A stretch of 64,000 nt of DNA, taken from Candidatus Gastranaerophilales bacterium. GTDB lineage: Bacteria > Cyanobacteriota > Vampirovibrionia > Gastranaerophilales > Gastranaerophilaceae. The notes below the pieces were generated by a model that was not told where the DNA came from, ran no database searches, and saw only the letters and a program-made list of their open reading frames with translations. The translations under genes and the position numbers were made by a program. Shown one piece after another: positions 51,388 to 60,949 of this stretch; the stretch's first letter is position 1; each line of letters begins with the position of its first letter. The DNA lies in assembly GCA_944325155.1 (NCBI GenBank), contig CALUYY010000008.1:1-64000 (forward strand). Reading direction: 5' to 3'.

Positions 51388-51905
51388 ACTTCTGCGCCCA
51401 AAGCTATATGATTGTTTGTTTCATATAAAACAACATCATTTTTCTCTAATGTCTTTTTAACATCAATTATTCTTTGATTTGAACTTCCGACCCAGTATAA
51501 TCTGCCGTCTTTCAGTTCTTCAATAAATTCGCCGTCAATTAAAACATCAATTAAAGGAAGAGCGTCAAAATCTTTTATTTCTTCAAAGCTGTATCCCGTA
51601 TAAAGCCATATTGTTTTATTCGGAAGCTCTTTTCTTACTTTTTTAATAAGTCTTGAAACTTCTTCTCTGTTCATGGGATGCAGAGGATCGCCGCCCGAAA
51701 ATGTAATACCGTCTATATGAGAGTGGTTTAATTCCGAAAACAATTCTTCTTCTGCGGCATTGTCAAATTCAATCCCCCCTGCAATATCCCAGGTAATCGG
51801 ATTATGACAATTTTTGCAGTGGTGTGTGCAGCCTGCAACCCACAAAACCACTCTTAAGCCTTCGCCGTTTAGCATGTCGTCTTTGGTGATGTTATGATAT
51901 CTCAT
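51384..51905 (-). CDS. nrdG: Anaerobic ribonucleotide reductase activase NrdG
   Basis: A 173-aa radical-SAM activase that places a glycyl radical on NrdD. The 4Fe-4S motif is CTHHCKNC (CX3CX2C). SGGDPLHP and the ITWDI segment are family typical. The gene lies 2 bases after nrdD, so they form an operon. Confidence 0.95.
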   Translation of the reverse strand: MRYHNITKDDMLNGEGLRVVLWVAGCTHHCKNCHNPITWDIAGGIEFDNAAEEELFSELNHSHIDGITFSGGDPLHPMNREEVSRLIKKVRKELPNKTIWLYTGYSFEEIKDFDALPLIDVLIDGEFIEELKDGRLYWVGSSNQRIIDVKKTLEKNDVVLYETNNHIALGAEV

Positions 51906-51907
51906 TA

Positions 51908-54196
51908 CTACATGCTCACTCTGTCTTTAATTTCTTCCATTTTGGCTTCATTTAATCTGGTATCGCCTTTAACCCTTGAATATGAAAGATATCCGTTCAT
52001 TCTCTCAATCTTGGTTAAATTCTTTGAACCGCATTTCGGGCAGACATCCATTTGTAATTCCTGATGTCCGCAATCATCGCAATATGCCAGAGAAAGGTTA
52101 ACGCCTTCGTAAAAGCCCATATCCATAGCTCTTTTAACAAGTGTTTCAATGGCTTTCGTGTTATACGAAATAGGATATTTTACATATTGGATTTTTCCGC
52201 CGTTCAATAAATTCCAGAATCTGTTTTCCAAATCCTGCTTTTCAATAGGCGTGATTTTCTCGCTTACATGGCAATGGAAGCTGTTTGAAACGTATCCTCT
52301 GTCCGAAACATGTTCAACTATGCCGAATTTCTTTCTGAATTGTTCAATTTGAAGCCCGCATAAAGACTCGGCCGGTGTTCCGTATATGGCATATAAATAT
52401 CCGTCTTGTTCTTTAAATTCATTAATTTTTTTATTAATGTATTCCATAACTTCAAGCGCAAATTCGCCGTCTTCAACGAGAGATTTGCCGTTATGGAGTT
52501 CTTGAAGCTCGTTTAGAGCCGTGATACCGAAACTTGCGGTTGCGGACTTTAAAAGAGGTTTAATTTTATCATGGAACCCTAAATGTCCGCCGTAAAAACC
52601 GCCTTCGCAGAATGCAAGAGGGTTAATCGAGGCTTTCAGTTCGCCTAAGTAATCATAAGTTCTTATATGAATTTTTCTGATTAATTCAAGATAATAATCC
52701 AAAACTTCATAAAAATCTTTTGATTCTTTTTTGGCTTTTGCATAAATCATCGGTAAATGAAGACTAACGGCACCTATATTAAATCTTCCGACAAATACGG
52801 GTTTATCATCTTCATCCGCAGGTTTTATACCGCCTCTTTCAAACCAGGGCGATAAAAACGCACGACATCCCATGGGAGACACTACTCTTTTATATTTTTT
52901 ATACATTGAAGCAACATACCCTTCGCCCGTTAATGAAAGCCAATCGGGATACATAGCTTTTTTGGAGCATTCAATGCCCGCTATAAATAAATCATGCAGC
53001 TCCCCGCCTTCACCGTGAAGGTTTTCATCATATAGGAAAACAACTTTCGGGAACAACACCGGTTTTTTACAGGATTTTTTACCCTGTCCGTTCATTCTTA
53101 TTTTAAGCATTGCAAGCGATGCCATTTTTTCGTATTTACCCGTCCCGAGACCCATTGTTACGGTAATAAAGGGATAGTCGCCTCTTGAAGATGCAACGGT
53201 ATTAAATTTATATTCCCACCCTTGAAAACCTTGTTCAAAATCGTTTTGAACGTCTTTAAGGGCTTCTTCGTCCGCCTTTTCAAACGTAAGCCCCATTTCA
53301 AGATATCTTTCATATCTTTTTTTATAAGTTTTCTCCGCATAAGGAGCAAGAATTTTATCAACTTCTGGCACCGTAAAACCGCCGTATTGCTGGCTTGCAG
53401 CTGCCATAACAATATCGCCTATAACATCAAAAGCAACATCTAAGGTTTTCGGCTCGTTATACCAAAGATTGCCCATCTCGAATCCGCCTTTTAAAACGTT
53501 TGCAACGTCAAATAAACAGCAATTCATCGTATCTCTTCTTGCCGACATATCGTGAATATATATATATCCTTCTCTTATCGCCTGAAGATCATCAACCGTT
53601 AAAAAGAATTTTTTATAAAGTTCTTTATTTAACTGGTTAAATACAAGCGAACGTTTGGTTGAAACAAGCGCCGAATCCGAATTTGAATTTTCTTTATCCC
53701 CTATATACATAATTTTTTGCGATTCCTGATAAACTTTATCAAGCATCGAAACAAAATCTTGTTTATAGTTTCTGTAATTTCTGTAACTTTGCGCAACTTT
53801 GGGGTTAACCGACTCCAAAACGCTTTCTACGATATTGTGCATATCAGCGATTTGAACTTCCCTGTCGCAGTTTTGGCTCACTTTAACATTAACCAGTTCG
53901 CAAATTTTTCTGATTTCATCATCCGAAAAAGTTATCATCATTCTTGCGGCGGATTTTTTAACCGCATTTACAACTTTTGTAATGTTATATTCTTCTTTTG
54001 TGCCGTCTTTTTTAATGACTTTAACACCCGATAAGTTAATAAAAGGCATAGGAATGACATTATTGGTATCGCGCATTGTATTTTTAATGGGCGAAGTTGC
54101 TTCAAAAGAAGCGCTGAATTCTGTTTCATTTTTCTGTGTATTAACTACACTTTTTAATTCAAACGTATTGTTGCAGTTATCCGAGCAATTTTGCAT
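51908..54196 (-). CDS. nrdD: Anaerobic ribonucleoside-triphosphate reductase NrdD
   Basis: A 762-aa oxygen-sensitive class III reductase that makes deoxyribonucleotides. An ATP-cone regulatory domain (VIKKDGTKEEYNITKVVNAV) occupies the first about 150 residues after a short extension. The C-terminal zinc site is CDDC...CPKC, and the glycyl-radical loop is RMNGYLSY. CCKK- and GRFNIGAVSLHLP-type active-site segments are present. GAAGGCAAAG precedes the ATG. No aerobic reductase is seen in the window. Confidence 0.96.
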   Translation of the reverse strand: MQNCSDNCNNTFELKSVVNTQKNETEFSASFEATSPIKNTMRDTNNVIPMPFINLSGVKVIKKDGTKEEYNITKVVNAVKKSAARMMITFSDDEIRKICELVNVKVSQNCDREVQIADMHNIVESVLESVNPKVAQSYRNYRNYKQDFVSMLDKVYQESQKIMYIGDKENSNSDSALVSTKRSLVFNQLNKELYKKFFLTVDDLQAIREGYIYIHDMSARRDTMNCCLFDVANVLKGGFEMGNLWYNEPKTLDVAFDVIGDIVMAAASQQYGGFTVPEVDKILAPYAEKTYKKRYERYLEMGLTFEKADEEALKDVQNDFEQGFQGWEYKFNTVASSRGDYPFITVTMGLGTGKYEKMASLAMLKIRMNGQGKKSCKKPVLFPKVVFLYDENLHGEGGELHDLFIAGIECSKKAMYPDWLSLTGEGYVASMYKKYKRVVSPMGCRAFLSPWFERGGIKPADEDDKPVFVGRFNIGAVSLHLPMIYAKAKKESKDFYEVLDYYLELIRKIHIRTYDYLGELKASINPLAFCEGGFYGGHLGFHDKIKPLLKSATASFGITALNELQELHNGKSLVEDGEFALEVMEYINKKINEFKEQDGYLYAIYGTPAESLCGLQIEQFRKKFGIVEHVSDRGYVSNSFHCHVSEKITPIEKQDLENRFWNLLNGGKIQYVKYPISYNTKAIETLVKRAMDMGFYEGVNLSLAYCDDCGHQELQMDVCPKCGSKNLTKIERMNGYLSYSRVKGDTRLNEAKMEEIKDRVSM

Positions 54197-54233
54197 TTTC
54201 TTTGCCTTCCGTTTCCTATTTGTGGTGATTAAA

Positions 54234-54378
54234 ATAAATCTTTGGATTTATATAAAACTAAGCCTTAAAAAACCGTTTTTGCCGATTTTTATCAGGCGGT
54301 ATTTTGTATAAGCTCCTCTTTTTATATTTCTAATTTAGATTTTTAATCGAAGCATGTCAACAATCTAAAGATTTATAT
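54234..54378. promoter_or_regulatory. nrdD upstream region with two related motifs
   Basis: ATAAATCTTTGGATTTAT (54234-54251) is an inverted repeat of 7 bp. A similar sequence in the opposite direction, AATCTAAAGATTTATAT, lies at 54362-54378. Neither matches a classical NrdR box. Within the 317-base gap 54197-54513 I also see a small GCCGAT/ATCAGGC hairpin (54281-54297) and the smpB promoter, but no gene. Confidence 0.4.
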
Positions 54379-54497
54379 TTAATATTGATAAATAAAAGTT
54401 AATGAATGTTTACTTTACAATTATAATTTATTATAAAACCGCCATGACAAACGCCTTTTTTAAAAAGGTTATATAAGGGCTTTAAACTTTTTTATGT

Positions 54498-54503
54498 TAT
54501 AAT
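54498..54503 (+). promoter_or_regulatory. -10 box 10 bases before smpB
   Basis: TATAAT with extended TG ends 10 bases before ATG 54514. No Shine-Dalgarno. Confidence 0.55.
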
Positions 54504-54513
54504 TTTTAATACT

Positions 54514-54960
54514 ATGTCGCAAACACCTAAAAAAATAATATCAAGCAACAAAAAAGCCTATTTTGACTATACGATTTTTGAAAAATATACATCGGGCATC
54601 GTCTTAACCGGCACGGAAATAAAATCGGCAAGACAGGGGTCAATAAATCTTAAAGATTCTTTTATCAAAATTGAAGATTATGAAGCCTGGCTTTATAACT
54701 GTCATATAAGCCCGTACGGTTTCGGAAACATATATAACCATGAACCTTTAAGGAAAAGAAAACTCCTTCTTCATAAAAAAGAAATTTTAAAAATTTTAAA
54801 TAAACAAAAACAGGAAAATTACACGATAATTCCCCTTGAAGCATTTTTATCAAAAGGATATCTTAAGCTTGAAATTGCATTATGCAAAGGTAAAAAACTC
54901 TACGATAAAAGAGAAACAATAAAGAAAAAAGACATTCAAAGAAATTTAAAAAATTATTAG
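54514..54960 (+). CDS. smpB: SsrA-binding protein SmpB
   Basis: A 148-aa partner of tmRNA. It has the OB-fold core: NKKAYFDYTIFEKYTSGIVLTGTEIKSAR, SLKDSF-like and AWLYNCHISPY, then the C-terminal tail KKLYDKRETIKKKDIQR that becomes a helix in the mRNA channel. It starts 10 bases below a -10 box. ssrA lies 15 kb away in this window. Confidence 0.95.
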   Translation: MSQTPKKIISSNKKAYFDYTIFEKYTSGIVLTGTEIKSARQGSINLKDSFIKIEDYEAWLYNCHISPYGFGNIYNHEPLRKRKLLLHKKEILKILNKQKQENYTIIPLEAFLSKGYLKLEIALCKGKKLYDKRETIKKKDIQRNLKNY

Positions 54961-55033
54961 CCTTAATTTCACCCTTTTTATTCCCTTTCTCGGCAATTTA
55001 TTTTATTTAAGAACAAAATAAAATAAAATCACT

Positions 55034-56479
55034 ATGAAAGATTTATTTAAAGATTTAAGCGAAAACGCCTTTTGCAAAAAAAGCGGAGTTTGCTCGGTTA
55101 ACCCCGTTATAAATGCGCTTGATGCGATTATCTTAAACGAAATAAGGCAGATTTCTTTTTACGTTATCAAGCTGAAAGAACTGGGATATATCAATAACGG
55201 ACTTATGAAAGAAACGGTTTTTAATCTTTCCGTTAACATATCGGATACAAGCTTTAACAAAAAAGATTTTTTAAATTTTTATACCGGTATCCGAAATACA
55301 AAAGAAAAAATAAAAGATTTTTATACAAAAAAATGTCTTGAAAAAAATATTTCCTATGAAATTGTAACCTTCGGCTTTGAAGAAAAAACGGAAAATATCT
55401 CGGATTTGATTAAATCGGGCGAAAAAATTTTAAAACATTTTTACTCTAACCTGTCTGATGAAAAAATCCGTCTTATAAATATAATTCTGCTCAGTGCAAA
55501 AACAGCTTCAATTGATTTATATAAACTCTCAAAATATGATGTTTTCTTTTACGAATATTATTTTGAAGTTTTAAGGCTGATTTCAATTACAAATAACATA
55601 GGAACAAGGTCTGAAAAATATATAAGAAGAATAAAAGAATTTTCAAAAATAAAATATGAAATAAAAGAAAATTATCTTAATATCCTTGAAAAAACTTACG
55701 GCAAAGTACAAAATTCATATCTTGAAACAACAATTTATGAAGGAAAATCAATTTTTGTATCGGGCGGAGATTTATTTGAACTTTATAATCTTTTAAACAA
55801 AATAAAAGATGAAAAAATAAACGTTTATACCGATATCACAATGTTTGAAGGATACATTTATCCGGAATTTATTAAATTTAAAAACCTTAAGGGAGCTTTT
55901 GATTCAAACGACACGGAATCCGTTTTTTCAAATTTTAAAGGACCCGTATATTTAACAAGAAATTCAAACCTTAACCTTGATATGGCGCTTAGAGGAAATA
56001 TCTATACAACAAAATTAATTCCCTATGACAAAGCAATAAAAATTAATGAAAATACCGTTGATATTCTTATTAATGCGGCGCTTAAAAGCGAAGGAGAAAA
56101 TAAATATACGGAAGGCAGAAAAATACCTCTTGAATTTAACACAATAAAAACGGATGAAAAAATTAAAAATTCAAAAGGAAAAATTCTCGTTGTGTTCGGC
56201 GAAATTGATGAAAAAATAAAAGAAAAATTCAACTCTTACACAATAGCGGAATTTACGCTTCCAAACGAAAGCAGAAATCTTCACCGTATAACCAAAAATT
56301 TTAATACAAAAAATATAAGCGTTTTATTTTCAAAGTGTTCGATTAATTCGCTTGATAATTTAATAAGCATTCTTGATAAAGGATACAATGAAATTTACTT
56401 ATCCTCCTGTCTTGCGCTTATCATTAATCCGCATATAACGGAATCGCTTCAAAAAGATTTCAATGTTAAATTAATCTAA
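55034..56479 (+). CDS. Degenerate hybrid-cluster-protein (Hcp)-like homologue
   Basis: A 481-aa protein. The start matches Hcp: FCKKSGVCSVNPVINALD, equivalent to the second half of the N-terminal cluster motif, then ISFYVIKLKELG. The middle has IFVSGGDLFELYNLLN, KINVYTDITMFEGYIYPE and FKGPVYLTRNSNLNL, which line up with the Hcp cluster loops. The end, IYLSSCLALIINPHITESLQKDFNV, fits the Hcp C-terminus. But the cluster ligands are mostly lost: the family His after VYT is Asp, the Cys after TTN is Ser, and I see no matching later Cys set. It is probably not a hydroxylamine/NO reductase. Alignment is from memory, not computed. Confidence 0.65.
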   Translation: MKDLFKDLSENAFCKKSGVCSVNPVINALDAIILNEIRQISFYVIKLKELGYINNGLMKETVFNLSVNISDTSFNKKDFLNFYTGIRNTKEKIKDFYTKKCLEKNISYEIVTFGFEEKTENISDLIKSGEKILKHFYSNLSDEKIRLINIILLSAKTASIDLYKLSKYDVFFYEYYFEVLRLISITNNIGTRSEKYIRRIKEFSKIKYEIKENYLNILEKTYGKVQNSYLETTIYEGKSIFVSGGDLFELYNLLNKIKDEKINVYTDITMFEGYIYPEFIKFKNLKGAFDSNDTESVFSNFKGPVYLTRNSNLNLDMALRGNIYTTKLIPYDKAIKINENTVDILINAALKSEGENKYTEGRKIPLEFNTIKTDEKIKNSKGKILVVFGEIDEKIKEKFNSYTIAEFTLPNESRNLHRITKNFNTKNISVLFSKCSINSLDNLISILDKGYNEIYLSSCLALIINPHITESLQKDFNVKLI

Positions 56480-57120
56480 TTTCCGTATATAAGCTTATCC
56501 GAATGATAAAAAATCTTTTGCGCCGCAGTGCCGTACGGTATTGCGGATTTATCCGTTATAATGACGCTGAAAACATCCCTGACGGGTCCGTTCGGTTTTG
56601 TATAATCGTATTTTTCTTTTTTTATATCGGGGTTCGGTTTGGCATCTCCGTTAACATCAATCATAATAACGCAGGGAGGGTTAAGCGTTAAATCAATATT
56701 GTTCTCTAACCCTAAAGACCCGCATTTACCGTTATTTCCGAGCGCATAAATCAATTCGTTGTCATACAGTTTTAATCTTACGTTTTTATCATACGGAATT
56801 TCGTATTTTATGCCGTCAACCGTATAAAAAGCATAATTATCGACTCCGCCCGATTTTATTGATGTTGTAGACTTTAAAATAACCATTGAATTTCTGAGAT
56901 AATTAAATAAATTATCCGTATCATAAGGGCTCTCGCCCGATTTTGCCATATTGAGCATAATTGCCTGATTTAAAGATGATACCGCCTTTAAAAGCTCTGT
57001 TTTATATTCTTTTTCTTTAGTGTTTGTAATGACGGAAGAGATTAAAAATGCGGCAATAACGCCGATTATGACAAGCGTAATCAAAACTTCCGCAATCGTA
57101 AATGCATATTTTTTCTTCAT
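56476..57120 (-). CDS. Type IV prepilin-like protein
   Basis: A 214-aa protein with a prepilin leader KKKYAFTIAEVLITLVIIGVI. A hydrophobic helix follows a Phe near residue 7, with Glu at position 5 of the mature part, as in pseudopilins. The rest is a globular Gly-rich domain with a few Cys (CGSLG, NPPC). It would be cut by PilD and join the pilus or pseudopilus. Its stop overlaps the convergent Hcp-like gene by 4 bases. Confidence 0.9.
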   Translation of the reverse strand: MKKKYAFTIAEVLITLVIIGVIAAFLISSVITNTKEKEYKTELLKAVSSLNQAIMLNMAKSGESPYDTDNLFNYLRNSMVILKSTTSIKSGGVDNYAFYTVDGIKYEIPYDKNVRLKLYDNELIYALGNNGKCGSLGLENNIDLTLNPPCVIMIDVNGDAKPNPDIKKEKYDYTKPNGPVRDVFSVIITDKSAIPYGTAAQKIFYHSDKLIYGN

Positions 57121-57280
57121 TTAACTTAATACCCCTCAAGACAATAATATATTAAGTTTCAAACAACTGCAAGAAATAAAAAAATTTTATAACTGCTATT
57201 ATTTTTTGCTTTTAATGATTATTTAAGGTAAAATCGTTCTTGAACAATAAAGAAGTGAGAAAGTAAAGAAAGAAGAAAAA

Positions 57281-59440
57281 ATGGAAAACACACCTGAAAC
57301 AAAAAAATTTGAAATTACGATAGGAGACAAACTCGTTACGGTTGAAACGGGCAAATATGCAAAATCGGCAACAAGCTCCGTTACCGTAAGATGTGAAGAT
57401 ACAATGCTTTTTATCCATGCGATAGTAAGCAAAGAACCCAGAGTGGGAATAGACTTTTTCCCTCTGCTTATAGATTATGAAGAAAGAATGTCATCAATCG
57501 GAAAAATCCCCGGCGGTTATACAAGAACCGAAGGAAAAGCAAGCGAAAAAGCAATTTTGGTTTCAAGATTAATTGACCGTCCGATACGCCCTCTTTGGCC
57601 TAAGGGATACAGAAACGACGTTCAGATTGTTTCACAGCTGTTCAGCTATGACCAAAAAAACCAGCCCGATGTTTTATCGATTTTAGGCGCCTCAACCGCC
57701 CTTATGTTATCGGGTGCACCCTTTGAAGGACCGGTCGGCGCAATAAGAGTCGGAAGAATAGAAGGCGTTATGATTGCAAATCCGACACATCAGGAAATCG
57801 AAAAATCCGATATGGATATAGTAATTGCAGGAACCCATGATTCCGTTATTATGGTTGAAGCGGGCTGTAAATTCGTTACCGAAGATGATATTATGGCAGC
57901 CGTTGAATTTGCACAGGTTGAAATCAGAAAACAATGCGAAGCTCAAATTCAATTTGCAAAAGATTGCGGAGTTCAAAAAGAAGAATTTGTAAATCCTTAC
58001 GATACGTCAGAAATTGCACAAATTATCAAAGACAATACATACGATATGATAGTTGACGCATACCACAATTTTGACCGTGAATACAGACAAAATAAACTTG
58101 AAGAAGCAAAAAATATCGTAAAAGAAAAAATAGAAGCGCTTGATGAAAACCACCCGATTAAAACAATGATGGAAGAAACGGGTATTGATTTTGTTGCGGA
58201 AGAATTTAAAGCGTTAGAAAAGAAAATAATGCGCGCAATGATTAAAAATGAAGGTGTCAGAGCCGACGGAAGAAAAGTTACCGATGTCCGCCCGATTTGG
58301 TGCGAAGTCGGCGTTATTCCGAGAGCCCACGGCTCGGCCGTATTTACAAGAGGCCAGACGCAAATTTTATCCTGCGCAACCCTTGCGGGTCCCAATATGG
58401 CTCAGGAACTGGACGGCGTTGACCCGATAACGACAAAACGCTATATGCACAAATACATCTTCCCCGGTTTTTCGGTCGGCGAAGTTAAAGCCTTAAGAGG
58501 CCCCGGAAGAAGAGAAATCGGACACGGTAATTTGGCGGAGCGTGCTAATGTCCCCGCGCTCCCCACGGAAGAAGAATTCCCTTACGCAATAAGAGTAACA
58601 TCCGATGTCTTGGAATCAAACGGTTCGACTTCAATGGGTTCAACCTGTGCAAGCTCGATGGCTTTAATGGATGCGGGCGTTCCCGTTAAATATATGATTG
58701 GCGGCGTTGCAATGGGTCTTATCAAAGAAGAAGATACGGATATCGTTCTTACCGATATTCAGGGAATTGAAGACTTTTTGGGCGATATGGACTTTAAAGT
58801 AACGGGCAACGATTACGGTATTACGGCACTTCAAATGGATATGAAAATTAAAGGTATCTCGAATGAAACGCTAAGACGTGCCCTGTATCAGGCAAAAGAC
58901 GGGAGATTATTCATTATGGGCAAAATGAGAGAAGCAATCTCCGAACCCAGAAAAGACTTATCACCCTATGCGCCGAGATTATACACAATGCATATCCCCG
59001 TTGATGATATAGGAACGGTAATCGGACCCGGCGGCAAAATGATAAGAAGCATAATTGACGCATCGGGCGCCGAAATTGATATTAAAGACGACGGCACGGT
59101 TACAATCACATCAAACGACAAAGAAGGCGCAGACATTGCAATGCAAAAAATTAAAGAACTCACCTTCAAAGCCGAAGTAGGCATGGTTGCAAAAGGCAAA
59201 GTTGTAAGAATTATTCCCATAGGCGCATTTGTTGAACTTGCCCCGGGAAAAGACGGCATGGTTCATATTTCGCAAGTCTGCAACGAAAGGATAGATTCAA
59301 TCGAACCTCATCTTTCAATCGGTCAGGAAGTAATCGTTAAGGTTATTAAAATTGATGATAAAGGAAGAGTAAACTTAACAATTAAGGGAGTATCAGATGA
59401 AGAAAAAGCCTCTGTTGGCGGCAATCTTGTCGGTGTTTAG
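57281..59440 (+). CDS. pnp: Polyribonucleotide nucleotidyltransferase (PNPase)
   Basis: A 719-aa phosphorolytic 3'-5' exoribonuclease. Two RNase PH-like domains are present: first with MSSIGKIPGGYTRTEGKASEKA, second with RAHGSAVFTRGQTQ and RREIGHGNLAERA. KH (VIGPGGKMIRSIID) and S1 (GKVVRIIPIGAFVEL) domains follow. All domains are intact. AAGAAGAAAAA precedes the ATG. It takes part in RNA decay and quality control. Confidence 0.97.
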   Translation: MENTPETKKFEITIGDKLVTVETGKYAKSATSSVTVRCEDTMLFIHAIVSKEPRVGIDFFPLLIDYEERMSSIGKIPGGYTRTEGKASEKAILVSRLIDRPIRPLWPKGYRNDVQIVSQLFSYDQKNQPDVLSILGASTALMLSGAPFEGPVGAIRVGRIEGVMIANPTHQEIEKSDMDIVIAGTHDSVIMVEAGCKFVTEDDIMAAVEFAQVEIRKQCEAQIQFAKDCGVQKEEFVNPYDTSEIAQIIKDNTYDMIVDAYHNFDREYRQNKLEEAKNIVKEKIEALDENHPIKTMMEETGIDFVAEEFKALEKKIMRAMIKNEGVRADGRKVTDVRPIWCEVGVIPRAHGSAVFTRGQTQILSCATLAGPNMAQELDGVDPITTKRYMHKYIFPGFSVGEVKALRGPGRREIGHGNLAERANVPALPTEEEFPYAIRVTSDVLESNGSTSMGSTCASSMALMDAGVPVKYMIGGVAMGLIKEEDTDIVLTDIQGIEDFLGDMDFKVTGNDYGITALQMDMKIKGISNETLRRALYQAKDGRLFIMGKMREAISEPRKDLSPYAPRLYTMHIPVDDIGTVIGPGGKMIRSIIDASGAEIDIKDDGTVTITSNDKEGADIAMQKIKELTFKAEVGMVAKGKVVRIIPIGAFVELAPGKDGMVHISQVCNERIDSIEPHLSIGQEVIVKVIKIDDKGRVNLTIKGVSDEEKASVGGNLVGV

Positions 59441-60077
59441 TTTAGCTTTGTTTCTAACGGGATGTACAAGCCTGAACTACGTTGACGATGATTTTGACGA
59501 AACAAAAGTATCAACCGTTCAAACAAATGAAATGTTTAACATTTCAACATATATGAAAACAAGCGGAAATCAAACCGTTAAAATGGGTATATCGCAAACT
59601 CCTCTTGAAGGGGCAATGGTTTTATTTGTTCAAATTAAAAATAATTCCGATATGTTATACAGGTTTAACGTTGAGGACATATATGTCGAATCTCCGATAG
59701 GAGAAATCTCTTTTATAACGCCTTCAAGCTATATAGAAGCTTATCAAAACTATGAAGCGCAAAATTATGCCGGCTTAATGGCGGCAGGGACACAGTTAAA
59801 TTCGTTTGCAAATATACAAAACCCGTACAGACAAACGCTGACCCAGCCAAACGCCGCAATAGAAAACCAGAATAAAACTCCCGAATTAAAACAATTGGAA
59901 CAAACAATTGCGGGTATTCAAAAACATACAACTACAACAACAGGTTATATAAATCCATATAGTGAGGAATATTATTATATATTCATAAGAAAACCCGAAG
60001 AATACCCTATAACGGTTAAATACAAAGAACTGATATATAAATTCGGCAGTAAACGTGATGAGGCAAAAGAACAATAA
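59397..60077 (+). CDS. Lipoprotein of unknown function (226 aa)
   Basis: Signal peptide with a lipobox LTGC at residue about 23, then an acidic linker. The mature part is a soluble domain with Asn/Gln/Thr-rich loops. GGGAG precedes the ATG, which lies 44 bases inside pnp. It is followed by TadE-like and TadG-like genes, so it may be a TadD-like or accessory pilus lipoprotein, though I see no TPR motif. Confidence 0.8.
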   Translation: MKKKPLLAAILSVFSLALFLTGCTSLNYVDDDFDETKVSTVQTNEMFNISTYMKTSGNQTVKMGISQTPLEGAMVLFVQIKNNSDMLYRFNVEDIYVESPIGEISFITPSSYIEAYQNYEAQNYAGLMAAGTQLNSFANIQNPYRQTLTQPNAAIENQNKTPELKQLEQTIAGIQKHTTTTTGYINPYSEEYYYIFIRKPEEYPITVKYKELIYKFGSKRDEAKEQ

Positions 60078-60936
60078 TTCTTTTTTAAATAAAAAAAGCA
60101 AAGCTCAGCATGTGCTTGAGCTTGCTTTAATTATGCCTCTTTTAATTATTTGTTTTTGTTTTGTATTTCAGATGATGGTTGAAACATATGCAAAATACAA
60201 ATTCTCTTACGCCTTTACAAATGCAACAAGACAACTGTTGAGAAACCGCAACATTTATAATTCTTTGGAAGAACTTAACAACGATATGAATACGGTACCG
60301 GCAGAAGGAGCCGATGCGGATGCCGGAGGCAACAATCAAAGTGAACTGCAAAGACAACAAGCATACGCAATGTCCCGCATAAAAGATTTTCTTACTTCCG
60401 AAGTTATCGGTGCAAACAAAAGCGATGGGGACAAAAGATTCTTCTCCTCGGTCAAATTGGATTTGATTGAAAGCAAAAGCGGAAACATGATTTATATTGT
60501 AGGAGCTTATCAGCTTGTAAATCAAACGCTGTTCGGACAATCGGGAAGCGAATATTTTTATTATTTTGTTCCGATAAATAAAGTCTACACAGAACCTCTT
60601 GTTTTAAATTATTCGGAAAACGATGTTAAATCATATTTCGATTTTTATTATTCGACATTCTCCGAACGCTTTTATGAACAAGCGGGAGAACAAGCGGCGC
60701 AAGAAGACGCGGCTGCCGCTGCCGAAGAAGAAACGGGCGATGGCACAAATACGGGCGATTCAGGCACCGATACGGGAGGCACAACCGAAGGGGATACATC
60801 TTCCGGCAGCGGCACGGATTCAGGCACCGATACCGGAAGCACCACCGATGGTGGAGCGGATACGGGCGGCACCGGCGGAACAAGCGGAGCGGCGGGCGGC
60901 GATTCGGGCGGAATTTCAGGCTCTATGCAAGGATAA
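60058..60936 (+). CDS. TadE-like pilus protein with low-complexity tail
   Basis: A 292-aa protein. The N-terminus resembles TadE: SKAQHVLELALIMPLLIICFCFVFQMM, a single membrane helix of the pseudopilin type. A periplasmic domain of about 150 residues follows. The last about 60 residues are a Gly/Thr/Ser/Asp repeat tail. It overlaps the lipoprotein gene by 20 bases. The GTG three bases earlier is an alternative start. The tail is encoded by imperfect DNA repeats (such as GATTCAGGCACCGATAC). Confidence 0.78.
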   Translation: MRQKNNNSFLNKKSKAQHVLELALIMPLLIICFCFVFQMMVETYAKYKFSYAFTNATRQLLRNRNIYNSLEELNNDMNTVPAEGADADAGGNNQSELQRQQAYAMSRIKDFLTSEVIGANKSDGDKRFFSSVKLDLIESKSGNMIYIVGAYQLVNQTLFGQSGSEYFYYFVPINKVYTEPLVLNYSENDVKSYFDFYYSTFSERFYEQAGEQAAQEDAAAAAEEETGDGTNTGDSGTDTGGTTEGDTSSGSGTDSGTDTGSTTDGGADTGGTGGTSGAAGGDSGGISGSMQG

Positions 60937-60949
60937 TAAGGAATAAAAA

